DNA of 41,876 bases from UBA1757 sp045627385. Lineage in GTDB: Bacteria > Bacteroidota > Bacteroidia > Bacteroidales > UBA1402. Of the stretch, positions 33,011-41,773 are shown piece after piece. The position numbers and the translations under genes were made by a program. Each line of letters opens with the position of its first letter. Within the stretch, counting starts at the first letter, position 1. The notes beneath the pieces were generated by a model, which saw only the letters and a program-made list of their open reading frames with translations, was not told the origin of the DNA and searched no databases. Location of the stretch: the NCBI GenBank assembly GCA_045627385.1, contig JAZQNO010000015.1:1-41876 (forward strand), given 5' to 3'.

Positions 33011-34606
33011 ATGAAAAGGATACTTCCCGCCTTGTTCCTGGCGCTGACCTTGAGCTCTTGCTGTCGGATTGAAAAAGCCGCCAATCCCGTCATATTCGCG
33101 GATGTCCCCGACATGTCCATGATTCGTGTAGGCGACACCTACTATATGAGCAGCACCACCATGCACATGGCTCCTGGTGTCCCCATCATGAAATCGACCA
33201 ATCTGGTCAACTGGGAAATCGTCAGCTATTGCTACGAGCGTCTGGACGAATGTGACGCCATGTGTTTGGACAATGGGCAGAGCACTTACGGCAAGGGCAC
33301 TTGGGCCAGCAGCATCCGCTATCACGAGGGCAAGTATTATGTGAGCACTTTCGCCAACACCACCCACAAGAATTATCTTTTTGTTACCGACGATATCGAA
33401 AACGGACAGTGGACGCGCTATGAATATGAGCCCATGTGCCACGACCACAGTCTGTTCTTCGACGACGCCTCGGGAAAGATTTATCTCATTTGGAGTGTGG
33501 GCCGAATCTTCATCCAGGAACTCGAGCCCGATTTCAGCGGCCTGGTCGAAGGCACTCGCCGAGTGCTTATCGAAGACGTTTCGGCTCCAGCCAAAGCGCC
33601 TATGTCCTTGAGAGGCGAAGGCTCGCAGATGTTCAAACGCGGCGACTGGTATTATCTGTTCAACATCTGTTGGCCTAGAGGTGGTGTCCGCACCGTGACC
33701 GTTCACCGCTCCAATAGTTTGGAAGGCCCATGGGAAGGCCGTGTGGCGCTTCAGGACAGGGGAATTGCCCAAGGCGGAATGGTTGACACTCCCGACGGCC
33801 GCTGGTTTGCCTATCTTTTCCGCGATTACGGATCGGTTGGCCGCATTCCCTATTTGGTCGAGATGACCTGGGAGGACGAATGGCCGGTATTGGGTGTGAA
33901 GGATGGACTGGAGCCCGATGACAAAGGCTTGAGAATCTGCGACAATGTCGCGCCTGACATATTGGATTTGCCTGCCGCCCGCGGGCTGAAGCCAGGTATC
34001 GTGGCCGATGATTCCTTCGACCGCAAGGAGGGCGACCGCCTGCTGCCTCTGGTTTGGCAGTGGAATCATAATCCGGCCGACAGTCTCTGGTCTTTGACGG
34101 AACGTCCCGGTTGGATGCGTCTTCGCTCAGGCCGTGTTGACGAAGGTTTTCTGCAAGCCCGCAATACGCTGACCCAACGCACGGCCGGACCGGCTTGCGA
34201 GGGTCAAACCAAATTGGACGTTTCCGGGCTTCGTGAAGGCGACATGGCCGGCCTCAGTTTGTTGCAACGCGATTTCGGCCAATTGGCCGTAACGGTTTCC
34301 GGAGGAAAAAAATACCTGCAGATGATTAATGCCGAACATGACAGCCCCACGCTCATCGAGAGCGTGGAACTGACTCAGGACGAAGTCTGGTTGCGTGCCG
34401 ACTGCGATTTCCGTGACCGTGCCGACCAAGTTGTCTTCTTCTACAGTCTGAACGGCACTGACTGGCTGCCTGTCGGCAATACCCTTCACATGGTCTATTC
34501 GATGCCTCATTTCATGGGCTACCGTTTCGGTCTTTTCATGTATTCGACCCTGTCTGCCGGTGGATATGCCGATTTCGATTATTTCAAAATCAATATAAAC
34601 GAATGA
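33011..34606 (+). CDS. GH43 family glycosidase lipoprotein
   Basis: 531 residues from the ATG at 33011, chosen for the signal sequence and an AAAAGGA stretch just ahead. Lipobox LSSC gives Cys17, so it is membrane anchored. A five-bladed GH43 domain (about 22-310) carries the base Asp34 (VPDMSMI), pKa-modulating Asp145 (CHDHSLFFDD) and acid Glu203 (RGEGSQMF). A beta-sandwich follows (about 340-530) of the type joined to GH43 beta-xylosidases. The likely substrate is xylan or arabinan side chains; linkage is inference. It lies 16 bases behind the NikR-family gene and its stop overlaps the next start (ATGA). No SusC/D pair is present in the window. Confidence 0.9.
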   Translation: MKRILPALFLALTLSSCCRIEKAANPVIFADVPDMSMIRVGDTYYMSSTTMHMAPGVPIMKSTNLVNWEIVSYCYERLDECDAMCLDNGQSTYGKGTWASSIRYHEGKYYVSTFANTTHKNYLFVTDDIENGQWTRYEYEPMCHDHSLFFDDASGKIYLIWSVGRIFIQELEPDFSGLVEGTRRVLIEDVSAPAKAPMSLRGEGSQMFKRGDWYYLFNICWPRGGVRTVTVHRSNSLEGPWEGRVALQDRGIAQGGMVDTPDGRWFAYLFRDYGSVGRIPYLVEMTWEDEWPVLGVKDGLEPDDKGLRICDNVAPDILDLPAARGLKPGIVADDSFDRKEGDRLLPLVWQWNHNPADSLWSLTERPGWMRLRSGRVDEGFLQARNTLTQRTAGPACEGQTKLDVSGLREGDMAGLSLLQRDFGQLAVTVSGGKKYLQMINAEHDSPTLIESVELTQDEVWLRADCDFRDRADQVVFFYSLNGTDWLPVGNTLHMVYSMPHFMGYRFGLFMYSTLSAGGYADFDYFKININE

Positions 34607-35673
34607 ACAAATTACTTCCTGTTGAGATTGTGTTCCATCCTTCGTGGTGGAACAGACACGCCGGTATCGTTTTTGACCGTGATTTTTTCTATGATCCCAG
34701 ACGTAGAGTAGAGGACGAACGTAAGATGGAACAGATTCTATATGACCGTTTCGGCAAGTGGGGTCTTGGCGAAGACCGCGACAAGAATCTTCCTCAAATC
34801 GGAGCCGTCCACAACGCAGCGGGTTATCTGCTGTCTGAAATGCTCGGATGTCGCATTGAGTATCAGGCCGATGCCGCACCTCAGGTCATCTGCGCCCATC
34901 GGGAAGATTTGGAATTGGACGTGGACGGGGCCTTTCAGTCGGAGGCCTTCAAACGTCTGGAAACGCTGATCGATGCTCTTCAGGCCCGCTACGGTTATCT
35001 GACCGGCGACATCAATTGGAGCGGCGTGCTGAATCTGGCCATGGATCTGAAGGGCGATGCCATCTTTATGGACATGATGCTCACTCCCGACGCCTGCAAG
35101 GAATATTTTCAGAAAATTGCCGAAGTCATCGAACGTTTCTTCCTGTTCATCCAGTCGAAAACTTCGACCACTTCCATTTCGGTCAACCGCATGGTGCGCC
35201 ATTTGCCTCAGCCTGTGTTCCTCCATTCGGAATGCAGCCACACGATGATTTCCGTAGACGACTACCGCGAATTCCTCATGCCGTTTGACGTGCGCTGGAG
35301 CCAGCGCCACACTCCTTACGGCATTCATTACTGCGGACGCGACCCGCACCGTTATGCCGACGTCTTTGCCGAACTGCCCCGTCTTGACTTTCTGGATTTG
35401 GGCTGGGGCGGCGATGTGGCAGCCCTGCGCGCCAAATTGCCCGATACCTTCCTGAATATCCGTCTGTCTCCTGTCGACCTCAATTCCTACAGCGAGTCTC
35501 AGTTGGAAGACATCATCACCGACCTTGTCCATCAGTCGGCCGGAATGCCCGGCACGGCTCACAAGGCCAATCTCACGGGCGTCTGCTGCATCAATATGGA
35601 TGCCGAAGTCGAAGACAGCAAAATACACACGATTTACCGCACGGTTGAAGAACTTCGCAAGTCGTACGAGTGA
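34603..35673 (+). CDS. UroD/MtaA-type protein, probable zinc-dependent methyltransferase branch
   Basis: 356 residues. It has the uroporphyrinogen-decarboxylase-like barrel fold pattern, but I see no N-terminal RQAGR motif of HemE. Instead there is His242-x-Cys244 (GIHYCGRDP) and Cys328/Cys329 near the C-terminus, the H-x-C...C pattern that binds zinc in methylcobamide:thiol methyltransferases (MtaA/MtbA/CmuA). That suggests methyl transfer to or from a thiol or corrinoid and not haem synthesis. Substrate unknown; no corrinoid protein gene is adjacent. The ATGA overlap with the GH43 stop indicates coupled translation. A strong terminator follows at 35734. Confidence 0.8.
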   Translation: MNKLLPVEIVFHPSWWNRHAGIVFDRDFFYDPRRRVEDERKMEQILYDRFGKWGLGEDRDKNLPQIGAVHNAAGYLLSEMLGCRIEYQADAAPQVICAHREDLELDVDGAFQSEAFKRLETLIDALQARYGYLTGDINWSGVLNLAMDLKGDAIFMDMMLTPDACKEYFQKIAEVIERFFLFIQSKTSTTSISVNRMVRHLPQPVFLHSECSHTMISVDDYREFLMPFDVRWSQRHTPYGIHYCGRDPHRYADVFAELPRLDFLDLGWGGDVAALRAKLPDTFLNIRLSPVDLNSYSESQLEDIITDLVHQSAGMPGTAHKANLTGVCCINMDAEVEDSKIHTIYRTVEELRKSYE

Positions 35674-35733
35674 TTGTCGGCACTGGTTCCCGATCGTACG
35701 GCAGGTGACAGTTTATATCATTCCCTAATAAAA

Positions 35734-35768
35734 GAGGGCGGCTGAAACTTCAGCCGCCCTCCGTTTTT
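35734..35768. terminator. Intrinsic terminator after UroD-like gene
   Basis: A 12-bp GC-rich perfect stem (GAGGGCGGCTGA with TCAGCCGCCCTC, loop AACT) is followed by CG and five T. It separates the convergent UroD-like and kinase genes and may act both ways. Confidence 0.93.
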
Positions 35769-35786
35769 CTATGAGACGCTAAAGGT

Positions 35787-36860
35787 TTATCTCTTGACGC
35801 GGGCATTGCCGGCATAGATGCTCCAAACCTGATCTTCGTCAGCGGGCTGTCCGTAGTCGGTGAGGAAGGTGGTGGCAAGAGCACCGGTGGCCCAACCGAA
35901 CTGGATCCACTTTTCGGGTTCCCAGCCTTTCAGGATGGCATACAGCATGCCGCCGACATAACCGTCGCCGCCGCCGATGCGGTCCAGAACGTGGATTTCA
36001 CGAGGCATTTCCACAAACCATTCGTCGCCGGCCAGCATGATGGCACCCCAGTTGTGGCTGTTGGTGTTGTTGACCTGGCGCAGGGTGGTGGCAAATACGG
36101 AAGCGTTGGGATAAGCGGCTTTCACGCGCTTGATCATTTCCTTGAAGCTGTCGATCTTGGCGCTGATGTCCTTACCGCCGGCTTCCGGGCCTTCGATGTC
36201 GAGGCAGAGCTGGAAGTCTTCTTCGTTGCCGATGAGAACGTCAGACAGGCTGGCGATTTCGCTGAAAATGTCGTGAAGCTCTTTTTCGCGGCCTTTCCAG
36301 AAAGATGCGCGATAGTTGAGGTCGAAAGAAATGCACGAACCGTATTTCTTGGCGGCGCGGGCAATTTCAAGGCAGAACTGGCTGGTCTCGGGGCTCAAGG
36401 CGCCGATCAGACCGGAGAGATGAACAATCTGAACGCCCTCCTGGCCGAAGATGCGGTCGAGGTCGAAATCCTTCACATTCAAAGTACGGCCGACTTCACC
36501 GGCACGGTCGTTCCAGACGCGGGGACCGCGTGAACCGTAACCGCTGTCAGCGATGTTGATCTGGTGACGATAGCCCCAAGGACCGCCCTGTTCCACTTCA
36601 GGACCTTCAAAATCCATACCGCGGCTGCGGAGATTGGATTTGATGAAGTGGGCAAACGGACTGCCTTTGACGAAAGTGGTCAGCACTTTGACGGGCATTC
36701 CCAGGTAAGAAGCTACGCTGGCGACATTAGTCTCGGCGCTGGTGGCCTGAAGTTTGAAAGTGTCACTGCAATGAACGGGCTGGCCGGCATCCGGCGTGAT
36801 GCGCAAACCCATGCTGGTGGGAACCAGCAGCGCATACTTGGCGTCTTTTTTAAGTTCCAT
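35787..36860 (-). CDS. kdgK: PfkB-family sugar kinase, probably 2-keto-3-deoxygluconate kinase
   Basis: 357 residues. Ribokinase/PfkB fold: an N-terminal substrate-binding part with 'ETNVASVASYLGMPV', a central 'ISFDLNYRASFW' block with a following 'SDVLIGNEEDF', and the second PfkB signature with catalytic Asp299 (DRIGGGDGYVGG). The FDLNYR.SFW pattern and length point to 2-keto-3-deoxygluconate kinase, which phosphorylates KDG from uronate breakdown; other ketose or aldose substrates cannot be excluded. KDPG aldolase is not next to it. The gene has its own complete promoter in the gap behind thiL and faces the GH43-UroD unit across a terminator. Confidence 0.85.
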   Translation of the reverse strand: MELKKDAKYALLVPTSMGLRITPDAGQPVHCSDTFKLQATSAETNVASVASYLGMPVKVLTTFVKGSPFAHFIKSNLRSRGMDFEGPEVEQGGPWGYRHQINIADSGYGSRGPRVWNDRAGEVGRTLNVKDFDLDRIFGQEGVQIVHLSGLIGALSPETSQFCLEIARAAKKYGSCISFDLNYRASFWKGREKELHDIFSEIASLSDVLIGNEEDFQLCLDIEGPEAGGKDISAKIDSFKEMIKRVKAAYPNASVFATTLRQVNNTNSHNWGAIMLAGDEWFVEMPREIHVLDRIGGGDGYVGGMLYAILKGWEPEKWIQFGWATGALATTFLTDYGQPADEDQVWSIYAGNARVKR

Positions 36861-36893
36861 ATTGTTATGTTTTTAAGTTAATCCTAATTTCTA

Positions 36894-36925
36894 CAAAGGT
36901 AGTGAGTCTGGCGCTCAATCGCAAA
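36894..36925 (-). promoter_or_regulatory. Promoter of the sugar kinase gene
   Basis: Minus-strand TTTG at 36925-36922 and TACCTTTG at 36901-36894 are 20 bases apart, an ideal Bacteroidetes promoter. It starts one base after the thiL stop and gives a leader of about 25-30 bases. Confidence 0.8.
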
Positions 36926-37975
36926 TTAATCTTGCAGGTGTTTCCAGCCTTGTGCGATGATGTCCATCTCCGCTCCATCGCGGGTAATGAGCCGGCGGCC
37001 TTCGTCTTTGGGACAGATGTAGCCGATTATGCGAACGTCTTTCCACTCGTCGATGCGTTCGTGATAAGCCAAAGGTACGGTGAAGAGCAGTTCGTAGTCT
37101 TCGCCACCGTTCAGTGCCACCGTGCTCAGATTCATATTCATCTCTTCCGCCATCGATGCGGTCTGATAATCGATGGGCAGCTTGTCTTCGAAGAGGCGGC
37201 AGCCGCAGTCGGACTGCTTGCAGATGTGAAGAATGTCCGATGACAGACCATCGGAGACATCCATCATCGAGGTCGGGACGATACCTTTTTTGTCCAAAGC
37301 CTCGACAATATCTTTGCGCGCTTCAGGGCGCAACTGGCGTTCCAACAGATATTCGTGTCCGCCGAAATCCGGCTCGAAATCCTTTTCTCCATTGAAGACC
37401 TGTTTTTCGCGTTCCAGCAGTTGGAGGCCCATATAGGCGGCGCCAAGATTGCCGGAAACGCAGATGAGGTCGTGGTTTTTGGCGCCGTTTCTCCGTACGG
37501 CTTTCCCTTTTTCCACTTCACCGATGCAGGTGATGCTGATGGTCAGACCTGTCAGAGAAGAAGAAGTGTCGCCTCCCACAAGGTCCACTTTGTAAAAGTC
37601 GCAGGCGGCATAGATGCCTTTATAGATCTCATCGATGTCTTCAACCGCAAAACGTTTGCTTATGCCAATGCTGACAAGCAGTTGGGTTGGGCGCCCGTTC
37701 ATGGCGTAAATGTCTGAAAAATTGCTGACAGCGGCTTTGTATCCCAAATGTTTGAGCGGGGTGTAGCTTAAATCGAAATGGATGCCTTCCAGCATGATGT
37801 CCGTCGTGACGAGCGTGTCCTTGCCTTCGTGACTGATGACTGCCGCATCGTCGCCGACACCCAGCAGAGAGGAGGGCTGGCAGAGTCCGATATTTTCGGT
37901 CAGATGTTCGATAAGGCCGAATTCTCCATATTCGGCGATGTCTGTTCGGGTTCCCTGAAAAGTTTCTTCCATCAT
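36926..37975 (-). CDS. thiL: Thiamine-monophosphate kinase
   Basis: 349 residues. Phosphorylates thiamine monophosphate to the diphosphate cofactor. AIR-synthase-like fold with 'LLGVGDDAAVI', the metal site 'TTDIMLEGIHFD', 'VGGDTSSSLTGLTI', 'MMDVSDGLSSDI' and the late 'NGGEDYELLFTV'. The start at 37975 overlaps the punA stop (ATGA); a second ATG follows directly. No TPP riboswitch is visible; expression probably depends on the sppA-lpxK-punA transcript. Confidence 0.95.
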   Translation of the reverse strand: MMEETFQGTRTDIAEYGEFGLIEHLTENIGLCQPSSLLGVGDDAAVISHEGKDTLVTTDIMLEGIHFDLSYTPLKHLGYKAAVSNFSDIYAMNGRPTQLLVSIGISKRFAVEDIDEIYKGIYAACDFYKVDLVGGDTSSSLTGLTISITCIGEVEKGKAVRRNGAKNHDLICVSGNLGAAYMGLQLLEREKQVFNGEKDFEPDFGGHEYLLERQLRPEARKDIVEALDKKGIVPTSMMDVSDGLSSDILHICKQSDCGCRLFEDKLPIDYQTASMAEEMNMNLSTVALNGGEDYELLFTVPLAYHERIDEWKDVRIIGYICPKDEGRRLITRDGAEMDIIAQGWKHLQD

Positions 37976-38784
37976 ATCCTTGAAATGAGTTCACTGACGA
38001 GTCGAATCATATTTTCTTGAGCGATAAGCGCGTTGTCCTGCACTTCTTCGTGTGAGACCTTGGCCACATTGTCCGATTTGAAACAGTTGGTGATGACCGA
38101 AAGCGCAAACACCTCCATGCCTCCGTGTCTGGCTACGATCACTTCCGGCACTGTAGACATGCCGGTGGCGTCGGCTCCCAGCAAATGGAACATCCGATAT
38201 TCTGAAGGCGTTTCAAACGTCGGACCCTGAGATCCCACATAGACGCCCTGCTGCAGAGGAATGTCTTTTTCTGCGGCAATCTCCAAAGCCAGCCCACGCA
38301 AACGTTTCGAATAGGCTTCGCTCATGTCGGGAAAACGGGTGCCCAGCCGCTCGTCGTTGGCGCCACGGAGCGGATTCTCCGGGAACAGATTGAGATGGTC
38401 CGTAATCATCATGATGTCTCCCTCACGAAAATTCGGATTCATTCCGCCGGCAGCATTGGAAAGAATGACCGTTTTTATTCCGAAAGCCTTCATGACGCGA
38501 ATAGGAAATGTGACCTCCTTCATGGAATATCCTTCGTAGTAATGGAAACGCCCTTGCATCACCATCACTTCCTTTCCGTTGAGCCGGCCGAAAATGAGAT
38601 TTCCCTTATGGCCGGGGACAGTCGAAACAGGAAAATGAGGTATCTCCCGATAAGGAATGATTTGCGCGTCTTCCACGCGGTTGGCCAGGTCTCCCAGCCC
38701 CGATCCGAGCACAATGGCCACGGTAGGGCGCATAGGGCAATGCTCCTTAAGCCATTGGGCGGTCTGTTGTATGATTTCGTACAT
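37972..38784 (-). CDS. punA: Purine-nucleoside phosphorylase (trimeric type)
   Basis: 270 residues. Cleaves purine nucleosides with phosphate for salvage. Family blocks: 'AIVLGSGLGDLA' phosphate loop, 'GRFHYYEGYSM', 'LSNAAGGMNPNFREGD', 'GPTFETPSEYRMFHLLGADATGMST' (Glu for base binding) and 'ALSVITNC'. The start at 38784 lies 38 bases inside lpxK, which fits the family N-terminus (MYEIIQQTAQWLKE); a start at Met18 would remove the overlap but lose this helix. Translationally coupled to thiL. Confidence 0.94.
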   Translation of the reverse strand: MYEIIQQTAQWLKEHCPMRPTVAIVLGSGLGDLANRVEDAQIIPYREIPHFPVSTVPGHKGNLIFGRLNGKEVMVMQGRFHYYEGYSMKEVTFPIRVMKAFGIKTVILSNAAGGMNPNFREGDIMMITDHLNLFPENPLRGANDERLGTRFPDMSEAYSKRLRGLALEIAAEKDIPLQQGVYVGSQGPTFETPSEYRMFHLLGADATGMSTVPEVIVARHGGMEVFALSVITNCFKSDNVAKVSHEEVQDNALIAQENMIRLVSELISRI

Positions 38785-39805
38785 AGTCTCTTATGGTTTG
38801 ATTGAAAAGTCCGCCCTCATCATTGAGGAAACGGACGGTGATTCCTATGCTATATATATAAGGTGCAAGATCCGAAAAATGCTTCTCCTGAAAATGGGGT
38901 TCCAGGCGTGCATAGTCTTTTTCCGTCGTCAGCACAATGCCATTGCGGCTTTTGAGGGACTCGAAGGCGGCCGCAATCTTTTTGGCGTCTTCAGAAGAAA
39001 AGTCGTGATGGTCTGGAAATCTGAGACATTTTGCTAGCGGATCGAGTCTTCTGACACACTCCTCAAAGGGCTCCGGACGGGCGATTCCGCTCAGGGCCAA
39101 GGCAGGTCTGCCAGCGAAGGCTTCCGGCAACAAACCGTCCGAAAGAGAACCGCATACGGTGTTTCCCTGACAGACGGTCCCATAATCGATTGTACTGAAA
39201 AACACCTTCTGATGGGCCTCCGGTCTGATTCTTCCACAAATCTGCAGTTGTTCTTCCCGGCTCAAATCGGCCGGGCATTTGGTCACCACAATGATGTCGG
39301 CGCGTTTTTTCCCATCGACGGGCTCGCGCAACCGTCCGAAAGGCAGCAGCCTGTCTTCGTAGAAAGGCCGTTTGAAATCGGTCAGCAGAATGGACAGGCC
39401 GGGTTTGATGTGGCGGTGCTGGAAAGCGTCGTCGAGCAGGATGGCTTGAGTGTCGGGGCGTCGGGCAAGAATCTGCCGCACGCCTTCTACCCGTTTTTCA
39501 TCCACCGCCACACAGATGTCCGAAAACTTGCGGTGATATTGTTGGGGCTCGTCTCCGATGACGCCTGCATCCGAATGTTCGTCGGCCATCACGAATCCTT
39601 TGGTCTTCCGTTTATAACCGCGGCTGAGTACGGCAAGCCGGAACTCGTCTTTGAGCAAGCGGATCAGATACTCCGTATGCGGGGTCTTGCCAGTGCCTCC
39701 GACGGACAGATTGCCGATGCAGATGACAGGCAAATCGAATTCGACCGAGGTCTTGCGTCCCCGGTCGAATTGTCTGTTTCTCCATCTGACAATCAGTCCG
39801 TACAT
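38747..39805 (-). CDS. lpxK: Tetraacyldisaccharide 4'-kinase (lipid A)
   Basis: 352 residues. Phosphorylates the 4' position of the lipid A disaccharide at the inner membrane. Walker A 'GNLSVGGTGKT' is at 31-41, followed by 'LSRGYKRKTKGF' and 'DDAFQHRHIKPGLSILLTD' blocks. Compared with E. coli LpxK the first about 20 residues (the membrane-associated segment before 'LYGL') are missing; an in-frame TAA two codons upstream, which is also the sppA stop, fixes the start. So the enzyme may rest on the membrane differently. It follows sppA by 3 bases. Confidence 0.94.
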   Translation of the reverse strand: MYGLIVRWRNRQFDRGRKTSVEFDLPVICIGNLSVGGTGKTPHTEYLIRLLKDEFRLAVLSRGYKRKTKGFVMADEHSDAGVIGDEPQQYHRKFSDICVAVDEKRVEGVRQILARRPDTQAILLDDAFQHRHIKPGLSILLTDFKRPFYEDRLLPFGRLREPVDGKKRADIIVVTKCPADLSREEQLQICGRIRPEAHQKVFFSTIDYGTVCQGNTVCGSLSDGLLPEAFAGRPALALSGIARPEPFEECVRRLDPLAKCLRFPDHHDFSSEDAKKIAAAFESLKSRNGIVLTTEKDYARLEPHFQEKHFSDLAPYIYSIGITVRFLNDEGGLFNQTIRDYVRNHTTDRPMA

Positions 39806-39808
39806 ATA

Positions 39809-41590
39809 TTAGTGTATGTCTATGCTGTAAGGCATACGGGCCATGACTCCGCTGTTGGCACGCAGAAAATCGATTTCGAGCAGGTCGTTCACATCCAGAC
39901 GGTTGCGGCGGGCCAGAACCTTCAAAGAAGTGTTGCCTGACAGCTCTTCCATCAGTTGGGTCATGAAATCTTTCTTCTGAGGATAGGAAACGATACCGTA
40001 ATCTTCCACTCCGGCAAGACCGGCTGCCAGTTCGATGGCATCGTTGATGTAGCCCAAAGTGTCGACCAGGCCGATTTCAAGGCCTTGGGTTCCAGTCCAG
40101 ACACGTCCTTCCGCAATCTTGCGGATGTCGGCGTCGGCCATTCCACGTCCAGTCGCACAACGCTCGACAAACAGGTCATATCCGGCTTCGATGTATTGCT
40201 GCATCAAGGCTTTTTCTCCGGGAGTCATCGAACGCATCAGCGTGTTGCCGAAGTCGGCATAGGCGTTTGTCTTGACGGTCCCGAGATGGAATCCGGCTTT
40301 TGCGGCCAGTTTCTCGGCATTGAACGACAGGCCGAAGATGCCGATGGAACCGGTCAGAGTGGCGGGAGAAGCCACAATCTTGTCCGCATGGCTGGAAATG
40401 TAATAACCGCCCGAAGCGGCATAGTCGCCCATCGAAACGACAACCGGCTTGGTGGCTTTCAGTCTCTTGACGGCTTCGCAGATCTGCTCGGAAGCGAAGG
40501 CGCTGCCGCCCGGGGAGTTGACGCGCATCACCACAGCTTTCACGTGAGAATCTTCCTGAAGCTTTTCGATTTCTTCCACCAGAGCTTTGTCGGTGATCTG
40601 TTCGCCACCCAGATTGATTCCGGCGGCAGAACCCGAATTGATCTGACCGGCAGCATAAAGCACAGCGACCTTGTCGGGCTGGTATTTCTGACCTTTGACG
40701 GGTTGTTTGTTCAATTCCTTCACACTGACCAGATGGAGGTCTTTCACCGTGCATCCGGCTTTTTCAGCCAGCAGCTGTTTCATGTCGGATTCGTAGAACA
40801 GACTGTCGACCAATCCGTTGTCTACCAGAAATTGAGATTTCTGCAACATCGGGAAGCTGTCGGCCACCTTGTTCAGGCAGTTGGCGCACATGCCGCGACC
40901 TTCCGACACGCCAGCCAGCAGGTACGACCACATGCCGTTCAGATAGGAGGTCATCTGTTCGCGGTTGGCCCGGCTCATTTCGGTGTTGGTGTAAGGCTCG
41001 ACGGCCGATTTGTAGGTCCCGACCTTGAACACCTGAGGCTCCACGCCGATTTTCTTGAAGACGTCGGCGTAGAAGGTGAGGGTCGAAGCCATGCCGGAAA
41101 ACATCATCATGCCCGAAGGATTCAGGAAAATCGAGTCGGCGGATGAACATGCGTAGTAGACGCCCTGATACATCGTTTCGTTGGCGTAAGCGTATACGAA
41201 CTTGCCGCTTTCCTTGAAGCTGCAGAGGGCATGGCGGATTTCGCTGTACGAAGCCAGGCCTGCCGACATCTGACCGCAATTGAGATAAATGCCGCAGATG
41301 TTTTCATTGTCGGCGGCAGCCTTGATGGCGGACAGAATCTCGTCAAGGCCGATGCTCTCCTGGGAACCGCCGGTGAGCGAGCCCATGAAATCGGGCATTT
41401 CCTGCTGGTTGTATTCAAGCAGCGACCCCTCGAAATTGATTTCAAGAATGCTGCCGGGAGTGATTTCCGTCGTCTTCTCGGACGAGCCGACAATACCTAT
41501 TACAATAAAAAGACAAAGAATGCTGCAGACGATCGAGGCCAGAATCACGCCCAATGCGGCAGCGAGAGTGGTTTTGAAAAATGGTTTCAT
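39809..41590 (-). CDS. sppA: Signal peptide peptidase SppA, 67K type
   Basis: 593 residues. Membrane-anchored serine/lysine protease that degrades cleaved signal peptides. One N-terminal transmembrane helix (about 8-35) precedes two tandem SppA domains. The catalytic dyad is complete: Lys194 (VGTYKSAVEPY) and Ser393 (GDYAASGGYY), with 'RVNSPGGSAFASE' in the oxyanion region. Length is that of the long E. coli-type enzyme. First gene of the sppA-lpxK-punA-thiL transcript; diverges from a probable rRNA operon. Confidence 0.95.
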   Translation of the reverse strand: MKPFFKTTLAAALGVILASIVCSILCLFIVIGIVGSSEKTTEITPGSILEINFEGSLLEYNQQEMPDFMGSLTGGSQESIGLDEILSAIKAAADNENICGIYLNCGQMSAGLASYSEIRHALCSFKESGKFVYAYANETMYQGVYYACSSADSIFLNPSGMMMFSGMASTLTFYADVFKKIGVEPQVFKVGTYKSAVEPYTNTEMSRANREQMTSYLNGMWSYLLAGVSEGRGMCANCLNKVADSFPMLQKSQFLVDNGLVDSLFYESDMKQLLAEKAGCTVKDLHLVSVKELNKQPVKGQKYQPDKVAVLYAAGQINSGSAAGINLGGEQITDKALVEEIEKLQEDSHVKAVVMRVNSPGGSAFASEQICEAVKRLKATKPVVVSMGDYAASGGYYISSHADKIVASPATLTGSIGIFGLSFNAEKLAAKAGFHLGTVKTNAYADFGNTLMRSMTPGEKALMQQYIEAGYDLFVERCATGRGMADADIRKIAEGRVWTGTQGLEIGLVDTLGYINDAIELAAGLAGVEDYGIVSYPQKKDFMTQLMEELSGNTSLKVLARRNRLDVNDLLEIDFLRANSGVMARMPYSIDIH

Positions 41591-41610
41591 AATAGATGCT
41601 GTTAGTTTCG

Positions 41611-41618
41611 CAAAAGTA
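41611..41618 (-). promoter_or_regulatory. -7 promoter element for the sppA operon
   Basis: Minus-strand TACTTTTG, 20 bases ahead of the start at 41590. Confidence 0.65.
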
Positions 41619-41741
41619 CGAAAATAATGGCATCTCCGCTATTTGTTCGATTTTTTTCTCAAAAGCCGTTTCCGAATGGAGTTTGTAAATCAATGAGATA
41701 GAAAATATGTCGATTTTTTTTGAAAAAAAGTTGTCAAAAGA

Positions 41742-41773
41742 TTTGGCGGTAATGAAAATCCGCTCTACTTTTG
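41742..41773 (+). promoter_or_regulatory. Strong promoter, probably of an rRNA operon
   Basis: TTTG (41742-41745), a 20-base spacer and TACTTTTG (41766-41773) form a textbook Bacteroidetes promoter. An A/T tract at about 41712-41730 lies where an UP element would, and a GC-rich CACCCGC follows the -7 box. Confidence 0.8.

Noticed and set aside
36926..38784. TPP riboswitch for thiL
   Set aside because: thiL starts inside punA with no leader.
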